This document shows, piece by piece, positions 25,064-33,697 of a stretch of DNA of 42,032 nucleotides. Each line of letters opens with the position of its first letter. The first letter of the stretch is position 1. This stretch comes from Bacillus sp. FJAT-27264 (GTDB lineage: Bacteria > Bacillota > Bacilli > Paenibacillales > Paenibacillaceae): NCBI RefSeq assembly GCF_001682855.1, contig NZ_MAQW01000034.1, positions 309 to 42,340 on the forward strand. The letters are read 5' to 3'. Below the pieces are notes generated by a model that saw nothing but the letters and a program-made list of their open reading frames with translations, did not search any database and had not been told where the DNA came from. The position numbers and the translations under genes are program-made.

Positions 25064-26329
25064 ATGGATATTTTAGTGGTTGGCGGCGGCGGCCGCGAGC
25101 ATGCAATTATATGGAGCCTGTCCAAAAGCCCGCGTGCCGGTAAAATCTATTGCGCCCCCGGCAATGCCGGGATTGCGCAGCTGGCAGAATGCGTGCCGAT
25201 TGGCGTATTCGAGTTCGACCGGCTGACGGCTTTTGCGAAGGAGCGGGAGGTTGGTCTGGTCGTCATCGGGCCGGATGACCCGCTGGCTGGAGGGATTGTT
25301 GACGCTTTTGAAGCAGAAGGCATTCCAGTCTTCGGCCCGCGCCGCAATGCGGCAGAGATCGAAGGCAGCAAGACCTTCATGAAGGATCTGCTACACAAGT
25401 ACAATATTCCGACAGCGGCGTATGAGAAATTTGACGATTATGAAGCAGCTGCGGCTTATCTGCAAGAGCAGCCACTGCCGATAGTTATCAAAGCGGACGG
25501 ACTGGCAGCAGGCAAAGGCGTGACTGTAGCCTACTCCAGAGAAGAAGCGGACAAGGCACTGGCAGATATTATGGTCAGCAAAGTATTTGGTGAAGCGGGC
25601 GCTCAGGTTGTCATCGAGGAGTTCCTGGCCGGACAAGAGATGTCCATTCTGGCTTTTGTGGACGGGGAGACAGTGCGGCCGATGGCTGCCGCTCAAGATC
25701 ACAAGCCGGTGTTCGATGGCGACAAGGGTCCTAATACAGGTGGAATGGGTACTTATTCCCCACTGCCGCATATTGACGAAGCTATTATCCGCGAAGCGGT
25801 AGAAACAATCATTGAGCCTACGGCGAAAGCCATGGTAGCGGAAGGACGCCCGTTCAGCGGGGTGCTGTTCGCAGGGCTGATGATTTCGCCGGACGGCAAG
25901 CCGAAGACGATCGAGTTCAATGCCCGCTTCGGTGATCCAGAGACCCAGGTGGTTCTGCCAAGGCTCAAGAGTGATTTGCTCGAAATCTTCCTGGCAGTAG
26001 TGGAAGGGCGTCTGGCAGATATAGAGATCGAGTGGAGCGAGGAAGCCGCAGTATGCGTAGTGCTGGCTTCTGGCGGCTACCCGGGATCTTATCCGAAGGG
26101 TGAACCGATTTCCGGTCTGGAAGAGGACGGAGAAGGGCTGGTCTTCCATGCGGGAACGGCCCGTGGTGAGGATGGAAGCTGGTTGACTAACGGCGGTCGT
26201 GTCCTGGGCGTCGTAGGACTGGGTGCGGATATTCGCGAGGCTCGCGAGGCGGCTTATGCCCGTGCCGAAAGGATCGTTTTTCCCGGAAAACAAAGCCGTA
26301 GCGACATTGCGATGAAGGCACTCGTCTAA
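25064..26329 (+). CDS. purD: Phosphoribosylamine-glycine ligase
   Basis: This 421-residue ATP-grasp enzyme joins glycine to phosphoribosylamine. The N-terminal ILVVGGGGREHA, the ATP-grasp lysine region (VIKADGLAAGKGV), the DHKPVFDGDKGPNTGGMG signature and ARFGDPETQ are all intact. TGGGAGG precedes the ATG. It is the last gene of the operon. Downstream, AGGACT (26336-26341) and AGTCCT (26367-26372) form an imperfect hairpin whose T run is on the minus strand, so the clearer plus-strand stop is at 26455. Confidence 0.97.
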   Translation: MDILVVGGGGREHAIIWSLSKSPRAGKIYCAPGNAGIAQLAECVPIGVFEFDRLTAFAKEREVGLVVIGPDDPLAGGIVDAFEAEGIPVFGPRRNAAEIEGSKTFMKDLLHKYNIPTAAYEKFDDYEAAAAYLQEQPLPIVIKADGLAAGKGVTVAYSREEADKALADIMVSKVFGEAGAQVVIEEFLAGQEMSILAFVDGETVRPMAAAQDHKPVFDGDKGPNTGGMGTYSPLPHIDEAIIREAVETIIEPTAKAMVAEGRPFSGVLFAGLMISPDGKPKTIEFNARFGDPETQVVLPRLKSDLLEIFLAVVEGRLADIEIEWSEEAAVCVVLASGGYPGSYPKGEPISGLEEDGEGLVFHAGTARGEDGSWLTNGGRVLGVVGLGADIREAREAAYARAERIVFPGKQSRSDIAMKALV

Positions 26330-26381
26330 GGAAAAAGGACTGTATCTAGCATTTTTTTACGCTATAAGTCCTAAAAAAGGA

Positions 26382-26410
26382 CTGACAAGTGATAGAAAAA
26401 GTGCTATAAT
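26382..26410 (+). promoter_or_regulatory. Strong promoter after purD
   Basis: CTGACA (26382-26387), a 17-bp spacer and a perfect TATAAT (26405-26410) form one of the best vegetative promoters in the window. Transcription would start near 26417, before the leader ORF and terminator, and could continue into the SEC-C gene. Confidence 0.75.
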
Positions 26411-26429
26411 ACAACACGTACGGGGGAAA

Positions 26430-26486
26430 ATGTGCGGATATATACAGATAAAGGGGCCTTTCCGATCATGGAAAGGCCTTTTTTAA
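26430..26486 (+). CDS. Possible 18-codon leader ORF over a terminator
   Basis: An ATG at 26430, three bases after a GGGGG stretch, opens an 18-codon frame ending in TAA at 26484-26486. It reads through the whole hairpin at 26455-26478 and stops in its T tract. It could be a leader peptide whose translation affects termination, or a chance frame. No run of one regulatory amino acid is present. Confidence 0.3.
   Translation: MCGYIQIKGPFRSWKGLF
26455..26484 (+). terminator. Intrinsic terminator in the SEC-C gene leader
   Basis: GGCCTTTCC (26455-26463) pairs perfectly with GGAAAGGCC (26470-26478), with loop GATCAT and six T residues. It lies about 68 nt after the predicted transcription start and can also end read-through from purD. 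Confidence 0.9.
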
Positions 26487-26651
26487 ACATCAGCTTGTGC
26501 AAATTATGCTGTGCCGTTTTCTGGGGGTGCTTGAAATGTCATCTTACAGCACATATGATATAAAGGTTCCGTGCCGAAAATAACATACCAGGGCATGCAG
26601 CAGTGCGCCTGCTGGCGTACATTCAGTCACAGATTTAAGGGGGAATTGGTT

Positions 26652-27968
26652 TTGAGTAAGGTTGGAAGAAATGACTTGTGCCCGTGCGGCAGCGGGAAGA
26701 AATATAAGAAGTGCTGTCTCGGCAAGGAGCAGAATGCAGTCGAATCCATACTGCGGCTGGTAACAACGGAAGAAGCCGCGGCGCAGGAGATTTCGGCAGT
26801 TGCCCTGCAAACAGAACAACCGGCAGCAGCGCAGCCCGCAGAACGCCCGGAGAACAAGCTTACCCTGGCCAAGCTTAGAAAAATGGTATCCCGTGACCTA
26901 AAATGGGAGCATCCGTCCCATGAGCAATTGGGGTTGCATCTCATAGAGAGCATGAGAAATGAATTCGACAAGGAGCTTATTCAAGAGGCACTTGTCCTGT
27001 GGAACGGCTATTCTCGTCAAACCAAGCCTTCGGTCAAGAAGATGGGTTCCTTCTGTGCAGCGATAGAATATTTGCTGTCTGAAGAGTACGGCTTCCTTCT
27101 CACCCAGGCGGAACTGGCGATTAAATATGAGGTTACTACGGCAACGATCTCACGCAAAGTGAAGGAAATGCTGAATTATATCGAAGAGTACGGTATGGGC
27201 GAAGCGCCTGACACATTGGCTGAACTGAGCAGCCTGGGGAGTCCGAAGGAAAAGGAGCAGGCGCTACTGGCAAAAGTGATGGAGACCCCGTCGGCCAAAC
27301 GCCGGGTACAGCTTGCACGTACGATTCTGGAAATTTACCCTGACAGTGCGGACGCTTATCTTGTTCTGGCTGAGGAATCTGAGGATGAGGAAGAGGCGCG
27401 TGCTTTTCTAAAAGCTGGGATGGCTGCTGGAGCACGCGAGCTTGGCGAAGATTTTTTCAAGGAGAATAAAGGTTATTTCTGGGGGCTTGTAGAGACCCGG
27501 CCTTATATCCGTATCTGTAAGAGTTATGCTGATTCCTCTTGGTTCGGCGGAAATGCCGAAGAAGCGGTTAAGACGCTGGAGCACGTGCTGGAGCTGAATC
27601 CGGACGACAACACTGGTGCTCGTTATTTGTTGGTAGCAGCCTACCTCTACAACAATAAGCTGGGTAAGGCGGAGCAGATTCTTAAGCTATATGGTAAAAA
27701 TGATGCCGCGGCTTCCTATGCCTATGGCCGTATGCTGCTGGAGTACAAGAAGAACGGGCTGACTGCCCAGCTAAAAATGCTGTACCGTGTTGCCCGTAAT
27801 GTGAACAAGCATGTGCCTGAATATCTGCTTGGCACAAAGCGGTTGCCGCATAATCTCCCGGACTATGTTGGGAGAGGCGATGCCAATGAGGCGATCGAAT
27901 ATGTCATCGTGAATTCACGTCTTTGGACAAGCGTGCCGGATCTGCTGAAGTGGATGTTGAAGCAATAG
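26652..27968 (+). CDS. SEC-C motif and TPR-like protein
   Basis: This 438-residue protein starts with a SEC-C zinc-binding motif (GRNDLCPCGSGKKYKKCC). That motif binds zinc in SecA and many other proteins. A central HTH-like segment (LTQAELAIKYEVTTATISRKVKEM) follows near residues 160-190. The C-terminal half is helical and TPR-like (residues ~240-400, for example ALLAKVMETPSAKRRVQLA and EEAVKTLEHVLELNPDD). The TTG start at 26652 is chosen because AAGGGGG precedes it and SEC-C proteins usually begin right at this motif. Its function is unknown to me. Confidence 0.75.
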   Translation: MSKVGRNDLCPCGSGKKYKKCCLGKEQNAVESILRLVTTEEAAAQEISAVALQTEQPAAAQPAERPENKLTLAKLRKMVSRDLKWEHPSHEQLGLHLIESMRNEFDKELIQEALVLWNGYSRQTKPSVKKMGSFCAAIEYLLSEEYGFLLTQAELAIKYEVTTATISRKVKEMLNYIEEYGMGEAPDTLAELSSLGSPKEKEQALLAKVMETPSAKRRVQLARTILEIYPDSADAYLVLAEESEDEEEARAFLKAGMAAGARELGEDFFKENKGYFWGLVETRPYIRICKSYADSSWFGGNAEEAVKTLEHVLELNPDDNTGARYLLVAAYLYNNKLGKAEQILKLYGKNDAAASYAYGRMLLEYKKNGLTAQLKMLYRVARNVNKHVPEYLLGTKRLPHNLPDYVGRGDANEAIEYVIVNSRLWTSVPDLLKWMLKQ

Positions 27969-28018
27969 TGGAAGAGTGATGTCTGAGGTGCCTATGCTGG
28001 CGTCCAGCAACGAATAAC

Positions 28019-28065
28019 AAGAGGTGTCACGGAAGTCATGAACAAATGACTACGGGACACCTCTT
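28019..28065 (+). terminator. Probable terminator after the SEC-C gene
   Basis: AAGAGGTGTC (28019-28028) pairs with GACACCTCTT (28056-28065), with an inner AGTCAT/ATGACT stem. The T tail is weak (ATTGTGTTTT). Confidence 0.7.
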
Positions 28066-28117
28066 ATTGTGTTTTATCCAAGAAAAACTGGCCTTGAAAA
28101 AAGTCTGAGGGAATAGT

Positions 28118-29431
28118 ATGTTACAAGAAGCAAAACGATTAGACAGAGACAGTGAGGCGAGGAGAGTCATGAGAGAAGACGAAGACCGGATCTTAGGGAT
28201 GGAAGATATTGTACGAGCACATCACGTGCTGCGAGAGGTCATTGTTCGTACGCCGTTGCAGCGTGATGCGGTACTGTCTGCCAAATATGATTGCGATGTG
28301 TACTTGAAGCGGGAGGATCTGCAAATTGTCCGCTCTTTCAAAATACGCGGGGCTTATAATATGATTCGTAGCCTGTCCCCAGAGGACAGAGAGAAAGGCA
28401 TTGTCTGCGCCAGTGCAGGCAACCATGCCCAAGGCGTAGCTTACTCCTGCAAGGCGCTTGGAATTAAAGGCAAGGTCTATATGCCGAGCACCACACCAAG
28501 CCAGAAGGTGAAGCAGGTTCGCCGCTTTGGCGGGGAGTTCGTAGAGGTCATTTTGAAGGGGGATACCTTTGATGATGCCTATGACGAAGCTTTGCAGGCC
28601 TGCATCGATTTCGGGATGACGCTAATTCATCCGTTCGATGAGCCGAGAATTATTGCCGGTAACGGAACAATTGCTATGGAGGTTATGGAAAGCCTGGACA
28701 ACCCAGCTGACTTTATTTTCGTGACCATTGGCGGCGGTGGCTTGGCGGCAGGCGTCTCAACCTACGTCAAAACCGTTAGCCCTTCTACGAAGGTCATTGG
28801 CGTTGAACCGCTAGGTGCGGCTTCTATGAGTGAAGCCTTTAAGCAGGGGAAAGTGGTCACCTTGGATCACATCAACAAGTTCGTAGACGGTGCGGCTGTT
28901 AAGCGTGTGGGTGGATTGACGTACGATATCTGTTCACGTTCACTGGATGATGTCGTTATGGTGCCTGAAGGCAAGGCTTGTACGACTATTCTGGAGTTAT
29001 ATAATGAAAATGCCATTGTTGTAGAGCCGGCGGGCTCCTTGCCTATAGCGGCGCTTGATCAGTACCGGGATCAAATCCGTGGCAAAACGGTGGTTTGCAT
29101 CGTCAGTGGCGGCAATAATGATATTGACCGGATGCAGGAGATCAAGGAGCGGTCGCTGATCCATGAAGGTCTCAAGTATTATTTCATGGTGAATTTCCCG
29201 CAGCGGGCCGGCGCACTCCGCGAATTCCTGGCAGAGGTGCTGGGTCCGGAAGACGATATCACTCGTTTTGAGTATACGAAGAAGCATGACAAAGAGAACG
29301 GCCCTGCACTGGTTGGCATTGAGCTGTCCAGTAAGGAATCATATGCTCCGCTGATCGAACGGATGCAGCAGAAGGGCTTGGACTACACGGAAATCAACAA
29401 GGATATGAATTTGTTCAATATGTTAATTTAA
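28118..29431 (+). CDS. ilvA: Threonine dehydratase, biosynthetic
   Basis: This PLP enzyme deaminates threonine to 2-oxobutyrate, the first step of isoleucine synthesis. The PLP lysine is in VRSFKIRGAY. ASAGNHAQG and the phosphate-binding IGGGGLAAG follow. A C-terminal ACT-like regulatory domain (about residues 345-437) begins at YYFMVNFPQRAGALREFL, as in B. subtilis IlvA. Two starts are possible: 28118 (GAGGGA upstream, 437 residues) or 28169 (GAGGAGAG upstream, 420 residues, closer to the usual length). It stands alone between two terminators. Confidence 0.95.
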   Translation: MLQEAKRLDRDSEARRVMREDEDRILGMEDIVRAHHVLREVIVRTPLQRDAVLSAKYDCDVYLKREDLQIVRSFKIRGAYNMIRSLSPEDREKGIVCASAGNHAQGVAYSCKALGIKGKVYMPSTTPSQKVKQVRRFGGEFVEVILKGDTFDDAYDEALQACIDFGMTLIHPFDEPRIIAGNGTIAMEVMESLDNPADFIFVTIGGGGLAAGVSTYVKTVSPSTKVIGVEPLGAASMSEAFKQGKVVTLDHINKFVDGAAVKRVGGLTYDICSRSLDDVVMVPEGKACTTILELYNENAIVVEPAGSLPIAALDQYRDQIRGKTVVCIVSGGNNDIDRMQEIKERSLIHEGLKYYFMVNFPQRAGALREFLAEVLGPEDDITRFEYTKKHDKENGPALVGIELSSKESYAPLIERMQQKGLDYTEINKDMNLFNMLI

Positions 29432-29464
29432 TTAGATACGGCTGAGAGAGCTGTATGAGATATA

Positions 29465-29503
29465 AAAAGCCCGTCCCACTTTTGAATAGTGGGACGGGCT
29501 TTT
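29465..29503 (+). terminator. Strong terminator after ilvA
   Basis: A 16-bp perfect stem pairs 29465-29480 with 29488-29503; its arms end in A and T runs, so it can work in both directions between ilvA and the minus-strand secreted-protein gene. Confidence 0.92.
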
Positions 29504-29520
29504 GCTGTTTGATGCCGCGT

Positions 29521-29590
29521 TTTATTGTTTTCTGAAGGCTTGTATTGCTCTTTGAAGCTTTGTATTGCTTTCTAAAGGTTTGCATTGCAA
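29521..29590. repeat. Three and a half 20-bp tandem repeats
   Basis: A 20-bp unit (TGAAGG, then TTGTATTGCT) repeats exactly in phase at 29531, 29551 and 29571, with a half unit at 29521. It lies between the ilvA terminator and the stop of the minus-strand gene. No function is evident. Confidence 0.8.
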
Positions 29591-29637
29591 TCCTGGTTTG
29601 TGGAGTCTTTAAGGGCTATTTTCGCGACAGCTATCAG

Positions 29638-30588
29638 TTAAGTCAGAGGGACTTCCTTGGATCTGTACTGCTCTACCTTGTCGTCGAGCAGATAGCCGTT
29701 CTCTTTTAGCAGTTTCATGAAGCCTTCGAGCTTCTGCAAGAAGGGGCTATTATCAGGGTTCTTGGCCGATAGCAGTCCGGCATAGGCTTTCTGTGCCTCC
29801 AGATCCATTTCCAGATTATCGTAATGGAATAGGGGCGTATTGTTCAGGCCATAGAATGTGCTGGCGATGTACTTCGCGTATAGCTGCTTCGCCGCCGTAA
29901 TCCGATTTGACTTCGGATAGCTCCGGGTGAACTGCTCTGCCGCCAGAGCGCGGGCAGCTACCTCGGTCCAGGCGATGACCAGTCCGTTGTCCTTGGCAGA
30001 AGGCAGATCCGACTCCGCAGCCATCATCGTTAGATAATCGCTGATGTCGTTAGTAACATACACTTTGTATTTGCGATAGGCTCCATAATCAATTACAGGA
30101 AAGTAAGTACCTTCTGCCGTCTCCAGCTTATAGCCGCTCTCTCCAGCGGTCTCGAGCAACGTTCGCAGGGCAGGGTCTTTAACACCTTCAGCCAGCTTGA
30201 CCATACTAACCTGAGGTTTATATACGGTAGCCAACTGGCGCTGCACATCACTTCTACTGAATTTGTTCTCCCATGCCCCAAGAGCGGCCTTATGTACGTT
30301 CTCAAGCTGCAAAGTCATCATCGTGGCCCGGTAAGAAGTCACGGCATACAAGTTGCTGTTCAAATATTTAATAGCCTGTGGAAGCTTGGATGACGACGAG
30401 AGCAGAGGCTGGGCAGCTTTATATATAGCTTCCGAATGACTGTTATCTGCGGTTGTTGTGGAAGTCTTGCTGGTGCTTTCCTGACTGCCTGATCCGCTCC
30501 CCGCTGCATATGTAGATGCGGTAGGTATGGCTTGTACACCGATGGTAATCGCAAGAACGGCTGCTAACAAATAGGGCTTCTTGTTCAT
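29638..30588 (-). CDS. Predicted secreted protein of unknown function
   Basis: This 316-residue protein starts MNKKPYLLAAVLAITIG, a typical signal peptide with a likely cut after Ala in STYAA near residue 29. A Ser/Gly/Thr-rich linker follows. No cysteine is at the cut site, so it is not a lipoprotein. The mature part is largely helical with no motif I recognise. GGAGGAAG precedes the ATG at 30588; the frame opens earlier but without a ribosome binding site. It is 39 bp after the DUF1129 gene on the same strand, probably one operon. Confidence 0.65.
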   Translation of the reverse strand: MNKKPYLLAAVLAITIGVQAIPTASTYAAGSGSGSQESTSKTSTTTADNSHSEAIYKAAQPLLSSSSKLPQAIKYLNSNLYAVTSYRATMMTLQLENVHKAALGAWENKFSRSDVQRQLATVYKPQVSMVKLAEGVKDPALRTLLETAGESGYKLETAEGTYFPVIDYGAYRKYKVYVTNDISDYLTMMAAESDLPSAKDNGLVIAWTEVAARALAAEQFTRSYPKSNRITAAKQLYAKYIASTFYGLNNTPLFHYDNLEMDLEAQKAYAGLLSAKNPDNSPFLQKLEGFMKLLKENGYLLDDKVEQYRSKEVPLT

Positions 30589-30627
30589 ATGTGCTTCCTC
30601 CTGTCTATTTGAAATGAAGTACAAGAC

Positions 30628-31290
30628 TTATTTTTTCAAGAACAGCACTTTCAGGCCGATCGCTCCGACAGCGAAAATAATCAGGCTGATCCAAGGGGAA
30701 ATCGAAAAGACGGGCAGCAACGTATCCAGGTACGTCCCTACAAATATCACTACAGCGGCTATTGTAATATAGATACTCAGTCCCTTGAGGTCAAAACCCT
30801 TTGTCTGCGGTGTGTCGCTGTCAGACAAGGCAGCCATCCACTTCATAAACAATTCAATGACGACAATAGAGCCAATACCTACAGCAACAAGGGTAAAGAG
30901 GCTGACCTGACTGAATATGCCCGATGAGCCGGTAGTCCATTGAAACAACAGGCCGAATGCGCCTAGTACGCCGAAGAGGCAGGTCAGGGCTGCCCATGGA
31001 ATCATCAGGTAGTAGCTCAGCTTGCTTCTGGTGGGGGCCGGCGGTACACTCTCCACGATTTCTCTGAAATAGTCTTCCGGGTGCTCCCCGAAAATTTGTT
31101 TGGCGTTCTTGCCTTTGCCTTGTTCTTGAACCAGCAGCTTGGCCGCTTCCAGGAGCAGTTCCTCTGTACGAAGAGTATCAACCCGGCTGGCCCGCATCGC
31201 GAGAATCATATCCTCAAAATACGAGCGGTTGAACGGTGTCAGCTGCTCGCGAAGTGCGTTGTTTTCCTTAATCATATCTTTGACTTTCAT
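30628..31290 (-). CDS. DUF1129-like membrane protein
   Basis: This 220-residue protein has a soluble N-terminal helical region (residues 1-90, with a NRSYFEDMILAMRAS stretch). Four hydrophobic segments then lie at about 100-120, 128-150, 170-188 and 194-215. The layout fits the DUF1129 family of Firmicutes, whose function is unknown. The ATG at 31290 has GGAGGT 12 bases upstream, somewhat far; 31323 is an alternative without one. A promoter (TTGCAC, 18 bp, TATACT) is visible on this strand upstream. Confidence 0.65.
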   Translation of the reverse strand: MKVKDMIKENNALREQLTPFNRSYFEDMILAMRASRVDTLRTEELLLEAAKLLVQEQGKGKNAKQIFGEHPEDYFREIVESVPPAPTRSKLSYYLMIPWAALTCLFGVLGAFGLLFQWTTGSSGIFSQVSLFTLVAVGIGSIVVIELFMKWMAALSDSDTPQTKGFDLKGLSIYITIAAVVIFVGTYLDTLLPVFSISPWISLIIFAVGAIGLKVLFLKK

Positions 31291-31339
31291 GGGGTGGATA
31301 TTACCTCCAATATCATAAATCATGAATACCTTAGCCTAA

Positions 31340-31369
31340 AGTATACGTTTGACAAGCAGGTCAGTGCAA
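31340..31369 (-). promoter_or_regulatory. Probable promoter of the DUF1129 operon
   Basis: On the minus strand TTGCAC (31369-31364) and TATACT (31345-31340) are separated by 18 bp. Confidence 0.55.
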
Positions 31370-31390
31370 GGAAATGCGTTTTGACCTGTG

Positions 31391-31675
31391 ATGCATAATC
31401 CTTATCAAAGCGAGAACACTGATAAGGTAATGGCTTTAAACTACTACAGTACTTGGAAGGGCAGGGCGAAGGTTATGGAACATGAGGATCAGAAGGAGCA
31501 GGACAGATTCATGGGCGATGGCTTCGAGCCTGAACGGACCCATGGCATGGTTGATTGGGGTGGCTCCGATGGCTTCAGCCTCTGGGACGCTGCGACGGAA
31601 ACACCTGATAACTGGATGAAGGATTGGGAAGGCAGACAGGAAACGCATGACATGTTCCACGACAGCTACGACTGA
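31391..31675 (+). CDS. Small acidic protein of unknown function
   Basis: The frame encodes 94 residues from ATG 31391. ATG 31430 is the better start (81 residues), with GATAAGG just before it. The product is rich in Asp, Glu, Trp, Met and His, with DWGGSDGFSLWDAATE in the middle and no membrane segment. An inverted repeat, CTTATCA/TGATAAG (31401-31426), lies directly before the preferred start. A terminator follows the stop, which supports a real gene. I do not recognise the family. Confidence 0.5.
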   Translation: MHNPYQSENTDKVMALNYYSTWKGRAKVMEHEDQKEQDRFMGDGFEPERTHGMVDWGGSDGFSLWDAATETPDNWMKDWEGRQETHDMFHDSYD

Positions 31676-31698
31676 CGAGCCCTTTCAGCAACGGTGGC

Positions 31699-31735
31699 CT
31701 CTTTTGTTCCCGGTGAACAAAAGGGGTCTTTTCCT
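31699..31735 (+). terminator. Terminator after the small acidic gene
   Basis: CTTTTGTTC (31701-31709) pairs with GAACAAAAG (31715-31723), flanked by further CC/GG pairing and followed by TCTTTT. Confidence 0.75.
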
Positions 31736-31741
31736 TTTCTA

Positions 31742-31769
31742 TTGACAATAATGTTGGATACCGTATAAT
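31742..31769 (+). promoter_or_regulatory. Promoter of the alpha/beta hydrolase gene
   Basis: TTGACA (31742-31747) and TATAAT (31764-31769), both perfect, are separated by 16 bp, 82 bp before the start codon. Confidence 0.75.
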
Positions 31770-31850
31770 AAGAATATAATTCATACTAAATTTATCGGAA
31801 TTACAAAATATATCAGATACGGATATGTATTTTAGAAGGAGGACACGGCA

Positions 31851-32681
31851 ATGGAACGCGCAATTGTAATCCGGCATAACCGGGAGGAACTAACCGCAAG
31901 CATTCATTATCCGACAAAAGAAAAAGGGACCACCGGGCGTTGCAAGGACCGGGTTCCTTTGGCGGTGATTTGCCATGGATTCGTAGGCAACCGGATTGGG
32001 GTGGACCGGATTTTTGTCAAAGCTGCCCGGGAGCTGGCTCAGGACGGTTACATGGTTATTCGCTTTGACTATGCTGGCTGCGGCGAGAGCAGCGGGAATT
32101 ACGGCAGCGAGGATATGGAGTCCATGATCGCCCAGACCCGTGCCGTACTGGATTACGGGATTAGTTCTGCAGATGTGGACCCGCAGCGTGTCACGCTGAT
32201 TGGACATAGTCTTGGCGGGGCTGTAGCTCTCTTAACAGGGATCCGTGATCGCCGGGTTAAGAACCTTGTCCTGTGGTCGGCGGTAGGCTACCCGTTCAAT
32301 GACATTGTGAAGATCGTGGGCCGGGATGCGTATGATCAAGCGGTGAAGACTGGTTCGGCCGATCATGCTGGTTATTCTTTTACCCCTGTATATTTTAACT
32401 CCTTGGCTGCGTTCCAACCATTCCAGGAAGCCGGCAAATTCAGCGGTGATGTGCTGGTTGTTCATGGGACTTCGGATGATGTTATTCCTGTAGACTACGC
32501 CTTTCTTTACCAAAAGCTATTCTGGACACGGCCAGAGGGCCGCTGCGATAAAGAAATTATTTTTCAAGGGGATCATACCTTCTCCACTGGCCCGGCACAG
32601 GAGCAATTACTTAAGCGGACTCGGGAATGGATGAACGAGCAGGAGCATCTGCAGGAGGAATGGCAGAACTGGATGATATAG
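31851..32681 (+). CDS. Alpha/beta hydrolase
   Basis: This 276-residue cytoplasmic hydrolase has the nucleophile elbow GHSLGG with Ser120, an acid candidate in HGTSDD (Asp209/210) and the catalytic His242 in GDHTFS. HGFVGNR near residue 42 is the probable oxyanion region. It resembles the cinnamoyl-esterase/YqkD-like hydrolases of Firmicutes, but the substrate cannot be assigned. AGAAGGAGG precedes the ATG. It is followed after 85 bp by a LigB-type gene on the same strand, perhaps in one transcript. Confidence 0.85.
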   Translation: MERAIVIRHNREELTASIHYPTKEKGTTGRCKDRVPLAVICHGFVGNRIGVDRIFVKAARELAQDGYMVIRFDYAGCGESSGNYGSEDMESMIAQTRAVLDYGISSADVDPQRVTLIGHSLGGAVALLTGIRDRRVKNLVLWSAVGYPFNDIVKIVGRDAYDQAVKTGSADHAGYSFTPVYFNSLAAFQPFQEAGKFSGDVLVVHGTSDDVIPVDYAFLYQKLFWTRPEGRCDKEIIFQGDHTFSTGPAQEQLLKRTREWMNEQEHLQEEWQNWMI

Positions 32682-32766
32682 AAAGCCGTTCTTTACTCGC
32701 CAAACAGGGGAAGAAGGGGTAAAATAAAGATGCAGGCCATATACTGGGTTAGGAGGTTGGCATCCT

Positions 32767-33543
32767 ATGAAATTACCCGCATTTTTTATCGCGCATGGTT
32801 CCCCGTTGCTTGCCCAGGAGGATAACGAATATACCCGGTTTCTGGAGCGACTCGGCCGTGATTTGGAAAAACCCCGCGCTATCGTTGTATTCACGGCACA
32901 TTGGGATAGTCCGGAACAGCTATTGACTGTGGATGCTCAGCATGAGGCGAAGCACGACTTCTACGGATTTCCTGAAGAAATGTACTCGCTGACCTATCCG
33001 GCTCCAGGCGATCCTGAGCTCAGCCGTGAGATTTCGGAATTGTTCAAGGCACAGAACCTGCCGCATCAGCCGGTGCTTGGCCGTGGACTGGATCATGGCG
33101 TATGGGTGATCTTGAAGAAGCTGTTTCCGCAGGCGGACGTACCTGTAGTTGCGTTATCGGTAGACTCTCTGCGTTCCCCTAAGGAGCAATACAACATCGG
33201 ACGCATGTTGGCCCCGCTGCGAGAGCAGGGCGTGCTCATTATCGGCAGTGGTGGATTGGTGCATAACCTGAGACTGCTGAAGGAAGATGATCAGCCCGAA
33301 GCATGGGCGCAGGAATTCGACGCATGGGTCGCTAAAGGCCTACAGTCCTGGGATCTCCCGGAACTATTCGCCTATGAGAAGAAGGCCCCTCATGCCCGAG
33401 AAGCTGTCCCCACCTATGGAAAAGAACATTTTGTGCCCCTCTTCTATGTGATGGGAACCGCAGATGAGGGCAGACAGGCACAGCTAATGATCCAGGCTTA
33501 TCAATACGGAACTCTAAGCCTGAATTGCTGGATGCTCGACTAG
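32767..33543 (+). CDS. LigB-type (class III extradiol) dioxygenase family protein
   Basis: This 258-residue protein belongs to the DODA/YgiD branch of class III extradiol ring-cleavage dioxygenases. The putative metal ligands are His10 (IAHGSP), His45 (TAHWD) and a His near 218 (EHFVPL); a further active-site His110 lies in GLDHGVW. GSGGLVHNL is also conserved. In plants and E. coli such enzymes open the ring of DOPA; a role on another catechol here is equally possible. TAGGAGG lies before the ATG. A terminator follows. Confidence 0.85.
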   Translation: MKLPAFFIAHGSPLLAQEDNEYTRFLERLGRDLEKPRAIVVFTAHWDSPEQLLTVDAQHEAKHDFYGFPEEMYSLTYPAPGDPELSREISELFKAQNLPHQPVLGRGLDHGVWVILKKLFPQADVPVVALSVDSLRSPKEQYNIGRMLAPLREQGVLIIGSGGLVHNLRLLKEDDQPEAWAQEFDAWVAKGLQSWDLPELFAYEKKAPHAREAVPTYGKEHFVPLFYVMGTADEGRQAQLMIQAYQYGTLSLNCWMLD

Positions 33544-33578
33544 AATTGAATAGGAGACCTTGAGAATAAATGAATACA

Positions 33579-33614
33579 GGGTGCAGTCGGAATTTGCCGG
33601 CTGCACCCTTTTTG
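33579..33614 (+). terminator. Terminator after the LigB-type gene
   Basis: GGGTGCAGTCGG pairs with CCGGCTGCACCC around AATTTG, followed by five T residues. Confidence 0.9.
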
Positions 33615-33697
33615 AGTCGATTTTATGGACTAACTAATGGGATAAAGAATTTTAATTTCCAACGCCATGACTATTGGTAGTGAAAGGAGCTTTTACA

